A stretch of 48,762 nt of DNA from Bacillota bacterium (GCA_023408075.1 JAEYKW010000023.1:1-48762); one strand, 5' to 3'. Numbered from the stretch's first letter, positions 40,701-48,762 are shown. Notes: a model not told the origin generated them from the sequence alone. Numbers and translations are program-made.

Positions 40701-41528
40701 TCATTCGAATGATTTCATATTGTCTGCTAACCAATTGCTAATAATCGCCGTAAACAGCTGCGGTTGTTCGATCTGCAAATTATGCCCCGCCCGGTTGAGC
40801 GCGATATAGGTGGCATTCGCATAAATTTGCATCAAATCAAACTGGTCGCGGTAACCGACCTCCGTATCCTGTTTTCCGGCGATGATCAGGCACGGCCCGG
40901 TATACGGCTCTGCGAGCATATCCACATCAAATGAAAAAGCGCCGTCGAGCACCTCGCCAAGAAAGTGGGTGTCCTGATGCTGCAGCGCATCATAGATATC
41001 CGCCTCGTAACGGTGCCAGACCTTCTCCGTGAGTATCACATTCATATATTCAAAGCTTTTCCGTTCCGCCGTGCTCAGTGTATGCAAAAAAGCTTCGTCC
41101 TTTTCCATCACGCGCAGGGGCACCACCTCGCCCTTGCGGTATCCGGGAATGACCGCAGGACATAGTAAAACGATGCCCGCTACCTGAGACGCTCTTTTAT
41201 TGACCATTCCTCTCGCGAGATATCCGCCGTACGATTCGCCCATGACCAAAAACCGCTGGCTGGGAATGATGGCATCCAGAAGCTCAAACAGAGCTTCGAG
41301 CATCTGATCGGAGGTTTTGATATGAGCGCCCGCCTTTGATTGCCCCATGCCGGGGAGATCGATATAGATGCGCTTGAAGCCTGCGGGACCGCGGCTGAAT
41401 AACGGCTCCATGGGGCCGGAAAGAATTCGGCGGTCAACGCCCCAGCCGTGCAGCATCACGAGCGGAATGCCGTCTCCGAAGATTTCATAGTCTATTGACG
41501 TGCCGCCGCCTTGTAAATCCATCCTCAT
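40701..41528 (-). CDS. Alpha/beta hydrolase
   Basis: A 275-aa hydrolase with the oxyanion strand LHGWGVD, nucleophile elbow GESYGG, acid in GKQDTEVG and catalytic His in RAGHNLQIE. The substrate is unknown. The ribosome site is weak: the first ATG at 41528 is kept, though a second ATG two codons later is possible. It lies alone between the azl region and a repeat element. Confidence 0.85.
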   Translation of the reverse strand: MRMDLQGGGTSIDYEIFGDGIPLVMLHGWGVDRRILSGPMEPLFSRGPAGFKRIYIDLPGMGQSKAGAHIKTSDQMLEALFELLDAIIPSQRFLVMGESYGGYLARGMVNKRASQVAGIVLLCPAVIPGYRKGEVVPLRVMEKDEAFLHTLSTAERKSFEYMNVILTEKVWHRYEADIYDALQHQDTHFLGEVLDGAFSFDVDMLAEPYTGPCLIIAGKQDTEVGYRDQFDLMQIYANATYIALNRAGHNLQIEQPQLFTAIISNWLADNMKSFE

Positions 41529-41639
41529 TTGTTATCACACCCGTATCTGTTTATTTATGTTAATTATATATGGACAAAGCCTAGAAAGCAAACATTTGTT
41601 CTTACTTAAAAAGAGGAAATTTTAATTGATATCTTAAAT

Positions 41640-41671
41640 CGTCTGAGGAAAAAGCTCCAGCTCCTCAGACG
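41640..41671. repeat. 10-bp inverted repeat
   Basis: CGTCTGAGGA and TCCTCAGACG pair perfectly around a 12-nt loop. The CGTCTGAGG motif also occurs in the MITE-like element 200 bp on, suggesting a related fragment. No T-tract is present. Confidence 0.5.
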
Positions 41672-41717
41672 GTTAGGCATCTGGTGATTGAATCCGTGCT
41701 ATGTTCGCAACAAAAAA

Positions 41718-41933
41718 ATGAGCCTGTGACGGCTCATCTCAGAGTGTCAAAAAACTTCGCTTATTGGCCCCCTCTGACGAGGGGGCTGTCGCCGATAGGC
41801 GACTGGGGGAGAGAAAGCGGCTTAAAATCGACATAAACTTTTCACTCCCTCCGGCACTTCGTGCCACCTCCCTCGTCTGAGGGAGGCATGAAAGACTTTA
41901 TCGACACTCTGAAATGAGGCTATGACGACTCAT
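41718..41933. mobile_element. MITE-like palindromic element (~216 bp)
   Basis: Inverted ends AGAGTGTC (41741-41748) and GACACTCT (41903-41910), each flanked by its own small hairpin (ATGAG..CTCAT). Inside, two arms related as inverted copies (CCCCCTCTGACGAGGGGG and CCTCCCTCGTCTGAGGGAGG) make the element an extended imperfect palindrome with no coding capacity. GACGAGGG arms of this kind recur in gut Clostridia in my experience, but I cannot name the family. Confidence 0.7.
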
Positions 41934-41953
41934 CTTCTTTGTATGTAAGGCTA

Positions 41954-42457
41954 TTAAAATTCGGCATCCACCTCGGGGATGTCCTCACCGAAATATTTGC
42001 ACAGACATCTTACGATGAAATTATGGTCTTCCACATGCGGCAGATTCGAGACCGTGATGACGGCAGTGAGCCCGCTGTGTTTGATCCTGACGGGAAAGCC
42101 GCCGCCGCAGAACACGAATTCTTTGTCACTCAGGCCGTGCGTGGCCACCGTTTCGCCCGTGATATGAGACATCACGGCCGCGCCGAGCGAGCTCCGTTCC
42201 GTCAGCGACACCGTGTTGAACTTGCGCATCATCCAGTTTTGGTTGTTGATCGTGGTTTTTTCCGTCGCGTACTGGAACACAATATTGCCGTTCAATTTGC
42301 GTATGCATATGGCAATCTCCGTACCGCCCGAGAACGCTTCCTCCGCCATCAGCTTGCCGAGGTCCCATGCGTCGCGGTTGTTGAAATGCTCAAACTGCAG
42401 AATGTCTTCCTGCTTCAGAATCAGCTCGTTGACCGCTGTGAAATCGACTGTGTTCAT
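41954..42457 (-). CDS. Heme-degrading-domain protein (UPF0303/HbpS-like)
   Basis: A 167-aa protein of the UPF0303/GlcG-HbpS-like group. The blocks MMRKFNTVSLTERSSLGA and FVFCGGGFPVRI are characteristic. Members bind heme or corrinoid-like ligands; many are annotated as heme-degrading domain proteins without assay. It lies 16 nt after the iron alcohol dehydrogenase gene and is probably in its operon. Confidence 0.85.
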   Translation of the reverse strand: MNTVDFTAVNELILKQEDILQFEHFNNRDAWDLGKLMAEEAFSGGTEIAICIRKLNGNIVFQYATEKTTINNQNWMMRKFNTVSLTERSSLGAAVMSHITGETVATHGLSDKEFVFCGGGFPVRIKHSGLTAVITVSNLPHVEDHNFIVRCLCKYFGEDIPEVDAEF

Positions 42458-42473
42458 CCGGCTTTTCCTCCTT

Positions 42474-43649
42474 TTATAACATCAGACGGTATATATTCAC
42501 GATGTCTTGCTTGTTAAGCTTGACAAAGCCGCCGAGTGTACCCTGGCGTCCGTCGCCGTAGCACGCGGTTTCGGCCATTTTTTCGATGTCCTCTTCCTTT
42601 GCGCCAAGCTCGGCAAAATTGGTCGGCAGGCCGATTGATTCGAAGAATCGCTTCAACGCGTCAATGCCCGCCTTGGCCGTGGCTTCGGGGTTCCAAAAGT
42701 CCATTGGGCAGCCCCAAACGCGCGTAGCCAGCTGCGCGAAGCGTGTGACATCGTGTTTTAAGTTATAGCTCATCCAGGCGGGGAAGACGACGGCAAGGCC
42801 TGCCCCGTGTGCGCAGTCGTAAATCGCCGAAAGCTCATGCTCGATATCATGGCTCGCCCAGTCCTGCGAACGCCCGACGCCGCACGAATTGTTGTGCGCC
42901 ATCATACCGGCCCACATGATATTCGCCCGCGACTGATAGTCGCTTGCGTCTGCCATCGCGCGAGGCGCTTCGTGAATCATCGTCATCAGCAGCGCTTCAA
43001 TCATCCTGTCGGTGACTTCCACGTCTTTGGTATTTGTGAAATACCGTTCGAAAAGGTGCGCCATGATGTCCGCGATGCCGCAGGCGGTTTGGAACGGGGG
43101 AAGGGTTTGCGTAAGTGCGGGGTTCAGAATCGAAAACGCAGGCCGCAGCGCTTCGCCGCTCGCGCCGCGCTTGAACATCCCGTTTTCCTGTGTGATCACG
43201 GTGTCGGGAGAGCCTTCGCTGCCCGCCGCCGATATGGTCAGCACCGTACCGATCGGCAGCGCTTTGGTGACGCTCTTTCCCTGATAGAAATCCCAGAAGT
43301 CTCCGTCGTACACGGCACCCGCCGCTATCGCCTTGGCGGAGTCGATCGCGCTGCCGCCGCCCACCGCGAGCACAAAATCGATATTTTCTTTGCGGCAAAG
43401 CTCAATGCCCTCGTAAACAAGGCCGCTGCGCGGGTTCGGCATTGCACCGCCGAGCTCGATATAGTGCAGCCCTTCGCTCTCAAGCGAGGCTTTCACGCGG
43501 CCCAGCAGGCCGGTTTTCACCACGCTGCCGCCGCCGTAATGAATGAGTATTTTGCTGCCTCCGAAACGTTTCACGTATTTCCCGGCAGTGTTTTCCTGGT
43601 CTTTTCCGAATACAAAATAAGTGGGGCTGTAAAATGTAAAGTTCTCCAT
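42474..43649 (-). CDS. Iron-containing alcohol dehydrogenase (butanol dehydrogenase-like)
   Basis: A 391-aa group III alcohol dehydrogenase, NAD(P)H-dependent, reducing aldehydes in fermentation. The dinucleotide loop GGGSAIDSAKAIA and metal ligands in GIADIMAHLFERYF, DWASHDIEHELSA and CAHGAGLAVVFP are visible. The sequence is of the YqhD/BdhA type. The ribosome site is AAAGGA. It is followed closely by the heme-domain gene, and an HxlR regulator upstream on the same strand may control it. Confidence 0.93.
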   Translation of the reverse strand: MENFTFYSPTYFVFGKDQENTAGKYVKRFGGSKILIHYGGGSVVKTGLLGRVKASLESEGLHYIELGGAMPNPRSGLVYEGIELCRKENIDFVLAVGGGSAIDSAKAIAAGAVYDGDFWDFYQGKSVTKALPIGTVLTISAAGSEGSPDTVITQENGMFKRGASGEALRPAFSILNPALTQTLPPFQTACGIADIMAHLFERYFTNTKDVEVTDRMIEALLMTMIHEAPRAMADASDYQSRANIMWAGMMAHNNSCGVGRSQDWASHDIEHELSAIYDCAHGAGLAVVFPAWMSYNLKHDVTRFAQLATRVWGCPMDFWNPEATAKAGIDALKRFFESIGLPTNFAELGAKEEDIEKMAETACYGDGRQGTLGGFVKLNKQDIVNIYRLML

Positions 43650-43710
43650 GCCAATCGTCCTTTCGTGGCTTATTCATTATCATTATAAAATAAGCTGAGC
43701 AGAATGCAAG

Positions 43711-43730
43711 AAGGCACATTTTCGTGCCTT
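43711..43730 (-). terminator. Terminator of the HxlR gene
   Basis: AAGGCAC and GTGCCTT form a 7-bp stem with a 6-nt loop, 23 nt after the HxlR stop. The U-tract is weak (CTTGCATTCT), so some read-through into the dehydrogenase is possible. Confidence 0.55.
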
Positions 43731-43753
43731 TAAAAGAAAGAAAAAATATTGTT

Positions 43754-44113
43754 TTAGTCTTCGCCGGTGCACTGCCTGTTGGTGACCTCGAACCGGTCAC
43801 CGATGTTCTTTTCGCCCCATTCGCACATCATGTCGAGTATCGGGTACAGCGAGCGCCCGAGCTCCGTGACGCTGTATTCCACACGCGGCGGCTGCTGACC
43901 GTAGTCAATGCGGCTCACAAGGCCGTCGGCTTCCATCTCACGCAGCTGCGTGGTCAGCGTCTTTTTTGGCAGGCTCTCCAGAAACGAGAGAATTTCACCG
44001 TAGCGCTTCACACCGTTCTCAATTAAGTAGTTGAGTATCAGCGGCTTGCATTTGCCCCCGATCATTTTGAGCGTGACTTCCATCTCGCATGAGACCTTGA
44101 TCTTTTCTTTCAT
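43754..44113 (-). CDS. HxlR family transcriptional regulator
   Basis: A 119-aa winged-helix regulator with the typical MIGGKCKPLILNYL start, PKKTLTTQLREMEADGL recognition region and SVTELGRSL end. Many HxlR proteins sense formaldehyde, quinones or oxidants through a Cys near the N-terminus; Cys9 and the Cys in GGKCK are candidates. It sits about 100 bp upstream of the iron alcohol dehydrogenase on the same strand, which it may regulate. Confidence 0.9.
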   Translation of the reverse strand: MKEKIKVSCEMEVTLKMIGGKCKPLILNYLIENGVKRYGEILSFLESLPKKTLTTQLREMEADGLVSRIDYGQQPPRVEYSVTELGRSLYPILDMMCEWGEKNIGDRFEVTNRQCTGED

Positions 44114-44164
44114 AAAGCCCTCGCTTTGTCCATATACTCCATTCTACCACAACCCTAAAAACAA

Positions 44165-44187
44165 AACGAGCCCAAGTTAGGCTCGTT
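44165..44187. terminator. Terminator of the hydrolase gene
   Basis: AACGAGCC and GGCTCGTT form a perfect 8-bp stem with a 7-nt loop. On the minus strand it is followed by TTGTTTTT, 24 nt after the hydrolase stop. Confidence 0.85.
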
Positions 44188-44210
44188 CTTTGTGTATGGC
44201 AGCATCTGCT

Positions 44211-45020
44211 CTATTGTGCAAACTTCGCAAGTTCCTTCGTAAACTTTTCTTTCTCGTCGATAAACAGAAAATGCCCGCTCTCTTTGAACGGCACGAGCAC
44301 CGAGTTTTCGATATGCTCATGCTGCCAGACGGACAGCTGCGGCTTCACCACTTGATCGTAAACGCCCTGCAAAACAAGCGTGGGGACCCTGACAGTACTT
44401 AAGTCGTCAAACAGCTGTTCTTCAAGCCATGCTTTTTCGATGGCGACAGTGGCCCAGCCCGAGGCCTGCAGCCCGAGCTGGAATATCCAGTCTGAAAGCG
44501 CCTGCGTAACGGGCTTATGGAATATCGTCTTTCCAAAGTCGCGCAGCATCTGGGGCCGGTCGGTATAGGTGGTGTCTATCATGTTTAAAACGTCCTGCTT
44601 GGGCAGGCCGTACGGGAAATTAGGTCGCTGTATGAGGCTCGGCGCTGCCGACGCGGCAAGCACGAGCTTTGATACGCCGTAGCCGCCATGCCGTGCCATA
44701 TAGCGTATGGCGATGCCGCCGCCCGTGGAATGCCCGAGCAGTGTGAAACGGCTGAGCTTCATCGTGTCCACCACGACGCGGAGGTCATCCGATAGCCGGT
44801 CGTAATTATAGCCGTGCCATGGTTTATCCGATTCCCCGAAACCGCGGTAATCGATGCCGACGCAACGAAAGCCCAGTTTGGGCAACTTGTTAAATTGGTA
44901 TTCAAACAGATTATGATTGCCGGGCCAGCCATGTATAAAAAGAATTGTCTTTTCGCCTGTGGGGTTTAAATCCTCCACAAACATTTTGACATCGGGTTCA
45001 ACGCGTATATAAAGACCCAT
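44211..45020 (-). CDS. Alpha/beta hydrolase (haloalkane dehalogenase/epoxide hydrolase-like)
   Basis: A 269-aa hydrolase with HGWPGNHN, DYRGFGESDKP, nucleophile elbow GHSTGGG, an acid loop GVYDQVV and catalytic His in KESGHFLF. The DYRG.G.SDKP block is typical of the epoxide hydrolase/proline iminopeptidase clan, but a Ser nucleophile points to an esterase or peptidase-type reaction. The start at 45020 follows GGAGG by 8 nt. Confidence 0.87.
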   Translation of the reverse strand: MGLYIRVEPDVKMFVEDLNPTGEKTILFIHGWPGNHNLFEYQFNKLPKLGFRCVGIDYRGFGESDKPWHGYNYDRLSDDLRVVVDTMKLSRFTLLGHSTGGGIAIRYMARHGGYGVSKLVLAASAAPSLIQRPNFPYGLPKQDVLNMIDTTYTDRPQMLRDFGKTIFHKPVTQALSDWIFQLGLQASGWATVAIEKAWLEEQLFDDLSTVRVPTLVLQGVYDQVVKPQLSVWQHEHIENSVLVPFKESGHFLFIDEKEKFTKELAKFAQ

Positions 45021-45167
45021 AGGGGATTCCTCCAAAATAACTTTCTCTGATTAGAGTATTCGAATCGCTGGGTTTTTGTGCCAGACGCCCTTGCTTGAAA
45101 AGATATGGTGAATAAAGCATATATGTTATACTAAAAAACATATGGAAACCACAGGAAGGAAACAGAC

Positions 45168-45611
45168 ATGAATTACGTGAACGCAAAAGAATACCCCGAG
45201 CAGGCCATCGCGCTTCGCTATGAGATGGTTGAGAATTTAAGTTGTTTTCCGGGGTTTGAGATCGATGATCAATTTAAAGAGAACACGCGCCGCTACTTCG
45301 CGGAAGGAGACCAGACGACCGTACTGGCAGTGGATGACGGGGAGGCGGTGGCCTGCGCGACGGTCTGTTATATGGCCTGTCTGCCGACGCGCCATCATCC
45401 GGCGGGGAAGCGCGCGCATATCATGAACGTGTACACGAAAGAGGCATACCGCAGGCAGGGAGCCGCCAAGAGACTGGTGGAAATGCTGATCGACGAGGCG
45501 AAGGAAAGAGGCGTCACGCATATATCGCTCGACGCGACGGACATGGGGCGGCCTTTGTATGAAAGCCTTGGGTTTCATGAGTCGGGGGAGTACATGGAGG
45601 TGAATTTATAG
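45168..45611 (+). CDS. GNAT family N-acetyltransferase
   Basis: A 147-aa acetyltransferase. Motif A (MNVYTKEAYRRQGAAKRLVE) with the Q/RxxGxG/A pyrophosphate loop and motif B (LYESLGFHESGEYM) are clear. The acceptor is unknown. It has an AGGAAGGA ribosome site. It borders the AT-rich two-gene island on its right, which it meets in convergent orientation. Confidence 0.9.
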   Translation: MNYVNAKEYPEQAIALRYEMVENLSCFPGFEIDDQFKENTRRYFAEGDQTTVLAVDDGEAVACATVCYMACLPTRHHPAGKRAHIMNVYTKEAYRRQGAAKRLVEMLIDEAKERGVTHISLDATDMGRPLYESLGFHESGEYMEVNL

Positions 45612-45637
45612 AGTCTTTTCAGTTTGTTTAGCGTAGT

Positions 45638-47290
45638 TTACACTCTTAGTTTTGGCTCCTTAGTTAAGCTTGCGAGTTCCGTTTTGAAACTTTCTATTAT
45701 ATCAATAGAGAATCGTGTTCTTGAATATAAATAAAAAAGTCTTTTTGTATTTTCTTCATTCGATCCTTTTAGAAACTTATACGTCTCATAATTGCAATTA
45801 TTTCTTTTCGGTAGATTGCCAAAAGAAATATATACAAATTCAGGATTGAATTTTGGAGAAAAGGAGTTGGAAGTTGATAACAATACGAAATCAAATGGTA
45901 TATGCTGCTTCTCGCTAAAGCTTTTTAAAAATGTTGCTGCATTTTTAACATCATCAGTGGCATTTGAATCAGAAACAACTCTAGCATAAATTTTTTCGTC
46001 TATAACAAATAACTCCGAATTTTTTAAATAATCAACAAGACTCTTGAAAAAAACAAATACGCGTTCATCCAAACTCTGGGTATCATTGGTATTAAATATG
46101 TACTTATACTCAAAATATGATTTCCATACAGGATGTCTTCGGGATTGCCTTTCAAAGAGTTCTTTAATAAGATCGCTTTCATCATAGAAAGCTCTGATGT
46201 CAGAACTTATATCTATATCGTTGAGTAATCTATAACTTTTCTTACATTTGCTAAGTAAACTGAATTTTTTCTTGCAGTTTCGGAGAATCCCATTTCTACT
46301 TAACGCTTCGAGCGAAAAAACATCACTTATATAATTCTTATCAATTAGAGAATTTAGTGAAATGATACAATGAGCTAATAATTCAGAATCGTAAAGCACG
46401 ATAGGGTGTGACACCATCCAAAGTCCTTGTTCGATTTTTGCTCGAAATACATTATCAATAACACTTAAAGCATTTTTGCGAAACGCAGGGTATAACCAGC
46501 CACCATCTTTTGAAATTGCCGTTACGGATTTTACTAGGCGATCTATATCGATTGGGACGTTATAAAAACCAGACATTTGAGTATCTCTTGTTATGTAATC
46601 CATTTTATCAACATCGATTGTATCGGAATTTAATAATCTTATAAAACAGTTTTTTATACCAAACAGCTTCTGTTCTTCAATATCGGTGGGCGCAAGTGTA
46701 TTATAATCATATGTACAACCCAATACCATTCTGGCGGCTAATATTAAATCTACACAATCATGTTCTAAATTAAGAAAGAGGTTTGAATGCTCTATTAAAA
46801 TTATGGCACTTATTATTTCATGTGCAGATGGCGAACAACCTCCGAAATCTGTCTCAAACATCTCGTATTGTTCAGGATCAGTTTTCTGGATAGCATCAAA
46901 TAAGCGTTTATTAATTTCAATCCCGTATTGAGACGTTTTTCGTTTAAATAGATTTTCAGTCGTATGGGAAAAGGGAGCGTGTCCGATATCATGCAGCAAT
47001 GATGCATAATAGAATGTTGTCTCAATTCTATTTAGCTCATTTTCAGGTATAGTTATTTCTAGATCTTCGCGGATATTTGATATGAAATTAGCTGCAAATT
47101 TTTTAGCCAGATGTAAAGTGCCTAAAGAATGAATAAATCTATCATGCCGAGCAGCTGGGTATAAAACTCGAAAGCTTCCCTGTTCAATTGATTTTAGTCT
47201 TTGAAACTCAGGAGTATCAATGATAAATGCAAAAAGCGGTTCTAAAGATATATAGCCGTGTACAGAATCTTTAATTACTTTCTGTGACAT
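45638..47290 (-). CDS. HD superfamily phosphohydrolase (COG1078/dNTPase-like) in an AT-rich island
   Basis: A 550-aa protein. The N-terminal third is an HD domain: DSVHGYISL, TPEFQRLKSIEQG, the RHDRFIHSLGT block (His54), LLHDIGHAPFSH (His100-Asp101) and a later DKMDYITRD. It resembles COG1078 hydrolases related to dGTPase and SAMHD1. The long C-terminal part is not recognised. The gene is strongly AT-rich against GC-rich flanks, suggesting transfer. Its start lies inside the end of the small upstream gene (20-nt overlap), so the pair is coupled. A defence role is possible but unproven. Confidence 0.85.
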   Translation of the reverse strand: MSQKVIKDSVHGYISLEPLFAFIIDTPEFQRLKSIEQGSFRVLYPAARHDRFIHSLGTLHLAKKFAANFISNIREDLEITIPENELNRIETTFYYASLLHDIGHAPFSHTTENLFKRKTSQYGIEINKRLFDAIQKTDPEQYEMFETDFGGCSPSAHEIISAIILIEHSNLFLNLEHDCVDLILAARMVLGCTYDYNTLAPTDIEEQKLFGIKNCFIRLLNSDTIDVDKMDYITRDTQMSGFYNVPIDIDRLVKSVTAISKDGGWLYPAFRKNALSVIDNVFRAKIEQGLWMVSHPIVLYDSELLAHCIISLNSLIDKNYISDVFSLEALSRNGILRNCKKKFSLLSKCKKSYRLLNDIDISSDIRAFYDESDLIKELFERQSRRHPVWKSYFEYKYIFNTNDTQSLDERVFVFFKSLVDYLKNSELFVIDEKIYARVVSDSNATDDVKNAATFLKSFSEKQHIPFDFVLLSTSNSFSPKFNPEFVYISFGNLPKRNNCNYETYKFLKGSNEENTKRLFYLYSRTRFSIDIIESFKTELASLTKEPKLRV

Positions 47291-47663
47291 ATTTTTCTCT
47301 AAACTCAGCTTGTAACACCTCGTTAATGGTACTATTTATGTCCTTAGGTATACCGGCAGTAAAATAATCATACAAACGAGACAAGAAATGCTCTCTCTCT
47401 TCTTTGCTGTGCTTTAACTTAGTATTATTCTTTATTTCGATTTTACTATGATTCAATACAAAAAAGTCGTTATATTCATCAATAGTTGAATAAATTTCCT
47501 TCCAAGAGATACATAACATTGCATTGTTTTTTTCTCTAATTTGCATATCTACTTTTTTCTCAATTTCATTGAATGAAGAAAATTCGATATCAAATATATT
47601 GTTCTTAATCAGATTCAAAAAAGTGATCCCAATAAACTGGTCAGTCATCATACATCTACACAT
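47271..47663 (-). CDS. Uncharacterised 130-aa partner of the HD phosphohydrolase
   Basis: I do not recognise this protein. It starts at an ATG 8 nt after GGTGAT, has no signal peptide or membrane segment, and is rich in Asn, Lys, Ile and Glu with predicted helices. Its C-terminus (EVLQAEFREKYVTESN) is encoded across the start of the HD gene. Base composition matches the HD gene, so both came in together. Small genes coupled to HD enzymes can encode regulators, antitoxins or targeting subunits. Confidence 0.7.
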   Translation of the reverse strand: MCRCMMTDQFIGITFLNLIKNNIFDIEFSSFNEIEKKVDMQIREKNNAMLCISWKEIYSTIDEYNDFFVLNHSKIEIKNNTKLKHSKEEREHFLSRLYDYFTAGIPKDINSTINEVLQAEFREKYVTESN

Positions 47664-47804
47664 ATTGAATAATCACCTTTATTTTATATTTGTTATTAAT
47701 ATACCACAAAATATCAAAAAAGTACCCCTTATTTTGATTATTTTTTAATTTACTAAATTGTATATTACCAAAGAAAGTGGTGTGTGGCATGAATAAAACA
47801 AAAA

Positions 47805-47826
47805 GGATGCATCTTGTGATGCATCC
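47805..47826 (-). terminator. Intrinsic terminator of rplM-rpsI
   Basis: GGATGCATC and GATGCATCC form a perfect 9-bp stem with a 4-nt loop, followed on the minus strand by TTTTTGTTTTATT, 20 nt after the rpsI stop. Confidence 0.95.
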
Positions 47827-47846
47827 CTTGATAAAGCATATGTTTG

Positions 47847-48239
47847 TTATCTCTTGGAGAACTGGGGCGCGCGACGAGCGGCTTTGAGGCCGTATTTCTT
47901 TCTTTCCTTCATTCTCGCGTCTCTGGTTAAGAACCCAGCCTTTTTCACGATGGTGCGCAGCTCCGGCTCAGATTTCACAAGCGCGCGGGCGATACCGTGA
48001 CGGATCGCGCCGGCCTGACCTGTGTAACCGCCGCCTTTGACGTTGACAGTCACATCGTATTTGCTGAGCGTCTCGGTTAGCACCAGCGGAGACTTCGCGA
48101 GCATGCGCAGCGTCTCAAAACCGAAGTACTCTTCGATCGTTCTCTTGTTGATGACCATTTTGCCGTTGCCGGGAGCAAGGATGACCCGTGCCACAGCGCT
48201 CTTTCTTCTTCCCGTGCCTAAAAACTGTATCTTTGCCAC
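47847..48239 (-). CDS. rpsI: 30S ribosomal protein S9
   Basis: A 130-aa S9, whose C-terminal tail reaches the tRNA in the P site. GTGRRKSAVARVIL, GGGYTGQAGAIRHGIARAL and the final AARRAPQFSKR are diagnostic. It follows rplM by 2 nt in the universal rplM-rpsI order and ends at a strong terminator. Confidence 0.98.
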   Translation of the reverse strand: MAKIQFLGTGRRKSAVARVILAPGNGKMVINKRTIEEYFGFETLRMLAKSPLVLTETLSKYDVTVNVKGGGYTGQAGAIRHGIARALVKSEPELRTIVKKAGFLTRDARMKERKKYGLKAARRAPQFSKR

Positions 48240-48241
48240 GA

Positions 48242-48685
48242 TTAATTCCTCCTACCTTTGAGCTCTAAAAGCTCTGGCTTTTGCGCTGCGTGGTCGTGCT
48301 CGGGGCCCGCGAAGATTCTCACCTTGGTGAGCATCTGGTGGCCGAGCTTGCTTTTGGGCAGCATACGGCGGATTGCTTCGTACATTGCAAATTCCGGCTT
48401 CTCCTGCATAAGGTGTTCGTACTTGGTCTCCTTCATATGACCCATGTAACCCGAATGCTGATGGAAGATCTTTTGGTTAAGCTTGTTGCCCGTGAACACA
48501 GCCTTTTCGGCGTTGATGATAATGACATAGTCTCCCGTATCGACATGCGGCGTAAATTCCGGCTTGTTCTTGCCTCTCAAGATGGACGCGACCTGGCTGG
48601 CCAGACGGCCGAATACCATGCCGTCGGCATCAACAAGATACCATTTGCGGTCCACAGAGCCGGGTTTTGCCATATATGATTTCAT
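48242..48685 (-). CDS. rplM: 50S ribosomal protein L13
   Basis: A 147-aa L13, an early assembly protein of the large subunit. RKWYLVDADGMVFGRLAS, GDYVIIINAEKAVFTGNK and RMLPKSKLG are diagnostic. The start MKSYMAKPG follows GGGAGG. A hairpin that could bury this start lies immediately upstream, consistent with the L13-leader autoregulation known in Firmicutes. Confidence 0.98.
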   Translation of the reverse strand: MKSYMAKPGSVDRKWYLVDADGMVFGRLASQVASILRGKNKPEFTPHVDTGDYVIIINAEKAVFTGNKLNQKIFHQHSGYMGHMKETKYEHLMQEKPEFAMYEAIRRMLPKSKLGHQMLTKVRIFAGPEHDHAAQKPELLELKGRRN

Positions 48686-48728
48686 TAGGCTTCCTCCCAG
48701 TGTTTGCTAAGGTTTTAGTCGCAGCCTA
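48686..48728 (-). promoter_or_regulatory. Possible L13 leader hairpin at the rplM start
   Basis: On the minus strand TAGGCT (48723-48728) can pair with AGCCTA (48686-48691), which directly abuts the ATG. This puts the GGGAGG ribosome site in the loop. The Firmicutes L13 leader is an established autoregulatory motif; the window ends before the full structure can be compared. Confidence 0.45.
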
Positions 48729-48762
48729 TCGATCGGGGCTAGTGAACGATAAAACGCGCAGA

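Overview
The window looks like a chromosomal segment of an anaerobic Firmicute of the class Clostridia, probably from the spore-forming lineage. The evidence is a glycine T-box leader, a class III (oxygen-sensitive) ribonucleotide reductase with an NrdR-type promoter, a Spo0E-like protein, a LAL-type LuxR regulator, sigma-A promoters with strong Shine-Dalgarno sites, and a rplM-rpsI pair. Coding DNA is mostly moderately GC-rich. Two blocks (about 15.1-16.0 kb and 45.6-47.7 kb) are visibly AT-rich and look acquired. I saw no tRNA, rRNA or CRISPR array.

Layout. 0.3-3.3 kb: an unrecognised 291-aa protein, a TIGR02996/leucine-rich-repeat-like protein and a chloramphenicol-acetyltransferase-like protein. 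3.5-6.9 kb: a tight metG-tatD-radical SAM operon. 7.0-9.9 kb: nrdD-nrdG behind an NrdR box. 10.3-10.9 kb: a repeat-bearing intergenic region. 10.9-16.6 kb: RNA-modification enzymes (a methyltransferase and an RluA-type synthase), a flavodoxin, a DnaQ-BRCT exonuclease, a hydrolase, the AT-rich EcsC/zinc-ribbon pair and an iron-sulfur-flavoprotein-like protein. 16.8-22.1 kb: a three-gene ABC exporter followed by a MalT-like regulator with its own promoter. 22.6-25.2 kb: two exported proteins, one with three tandem X2-like domains. 25.6-27.4 kb: a self-regulated XRE/membrane-protein operon beside a REP/RAYT cluster. 27.4-29.1 kb: glyS under a T-box.

29.2-33.0 kb holds two ammonium transporter/PII pairs. 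The leader of each amtB carries the same 16-nt hexaloop hairpin, competing with an intrinsic terminator. This fits ANTAR-type antitermination, so nitrogen status would probably control read-through. 34.2-37.1 kb holds a cell-wall module: BlaI repressor, an M56 (BlaR1-type) peptidase fused to a VanW-like domain, and an upstream L,D-transpeptidase. The blaI promoter is covered by two TTACAATGTAA operators. 37.2-39.0 kb: a Spo0E-like protein and a PAS-PP2C phosphatase. 39.0-40.7 kb: azlCD with a divergent XRE-cupin regulator. 40.7-45.6 kb: hydrolases, a MITE-like element, a heme-degrading-domain protein, an iron alcohol dehydrogenase, an HxlR regulator and a GNAT. 45.6-47.7 kb: an AT-rich HD-phosphohydrolase gene overlapping a small unknown gene. 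The window ends with rpsI and rplM behind a possible autoregulatory leader.

The most interesting items are the paired ANTAR-like attenuators on the two amtB genes, the BlaI/M56-VanW system, the RAYT gene carrying its own REP palindrome inside the reading frame, the XRE promoter with three operators spaced exactly 23 bp apart, and the AT-rich HD two-gene unit.
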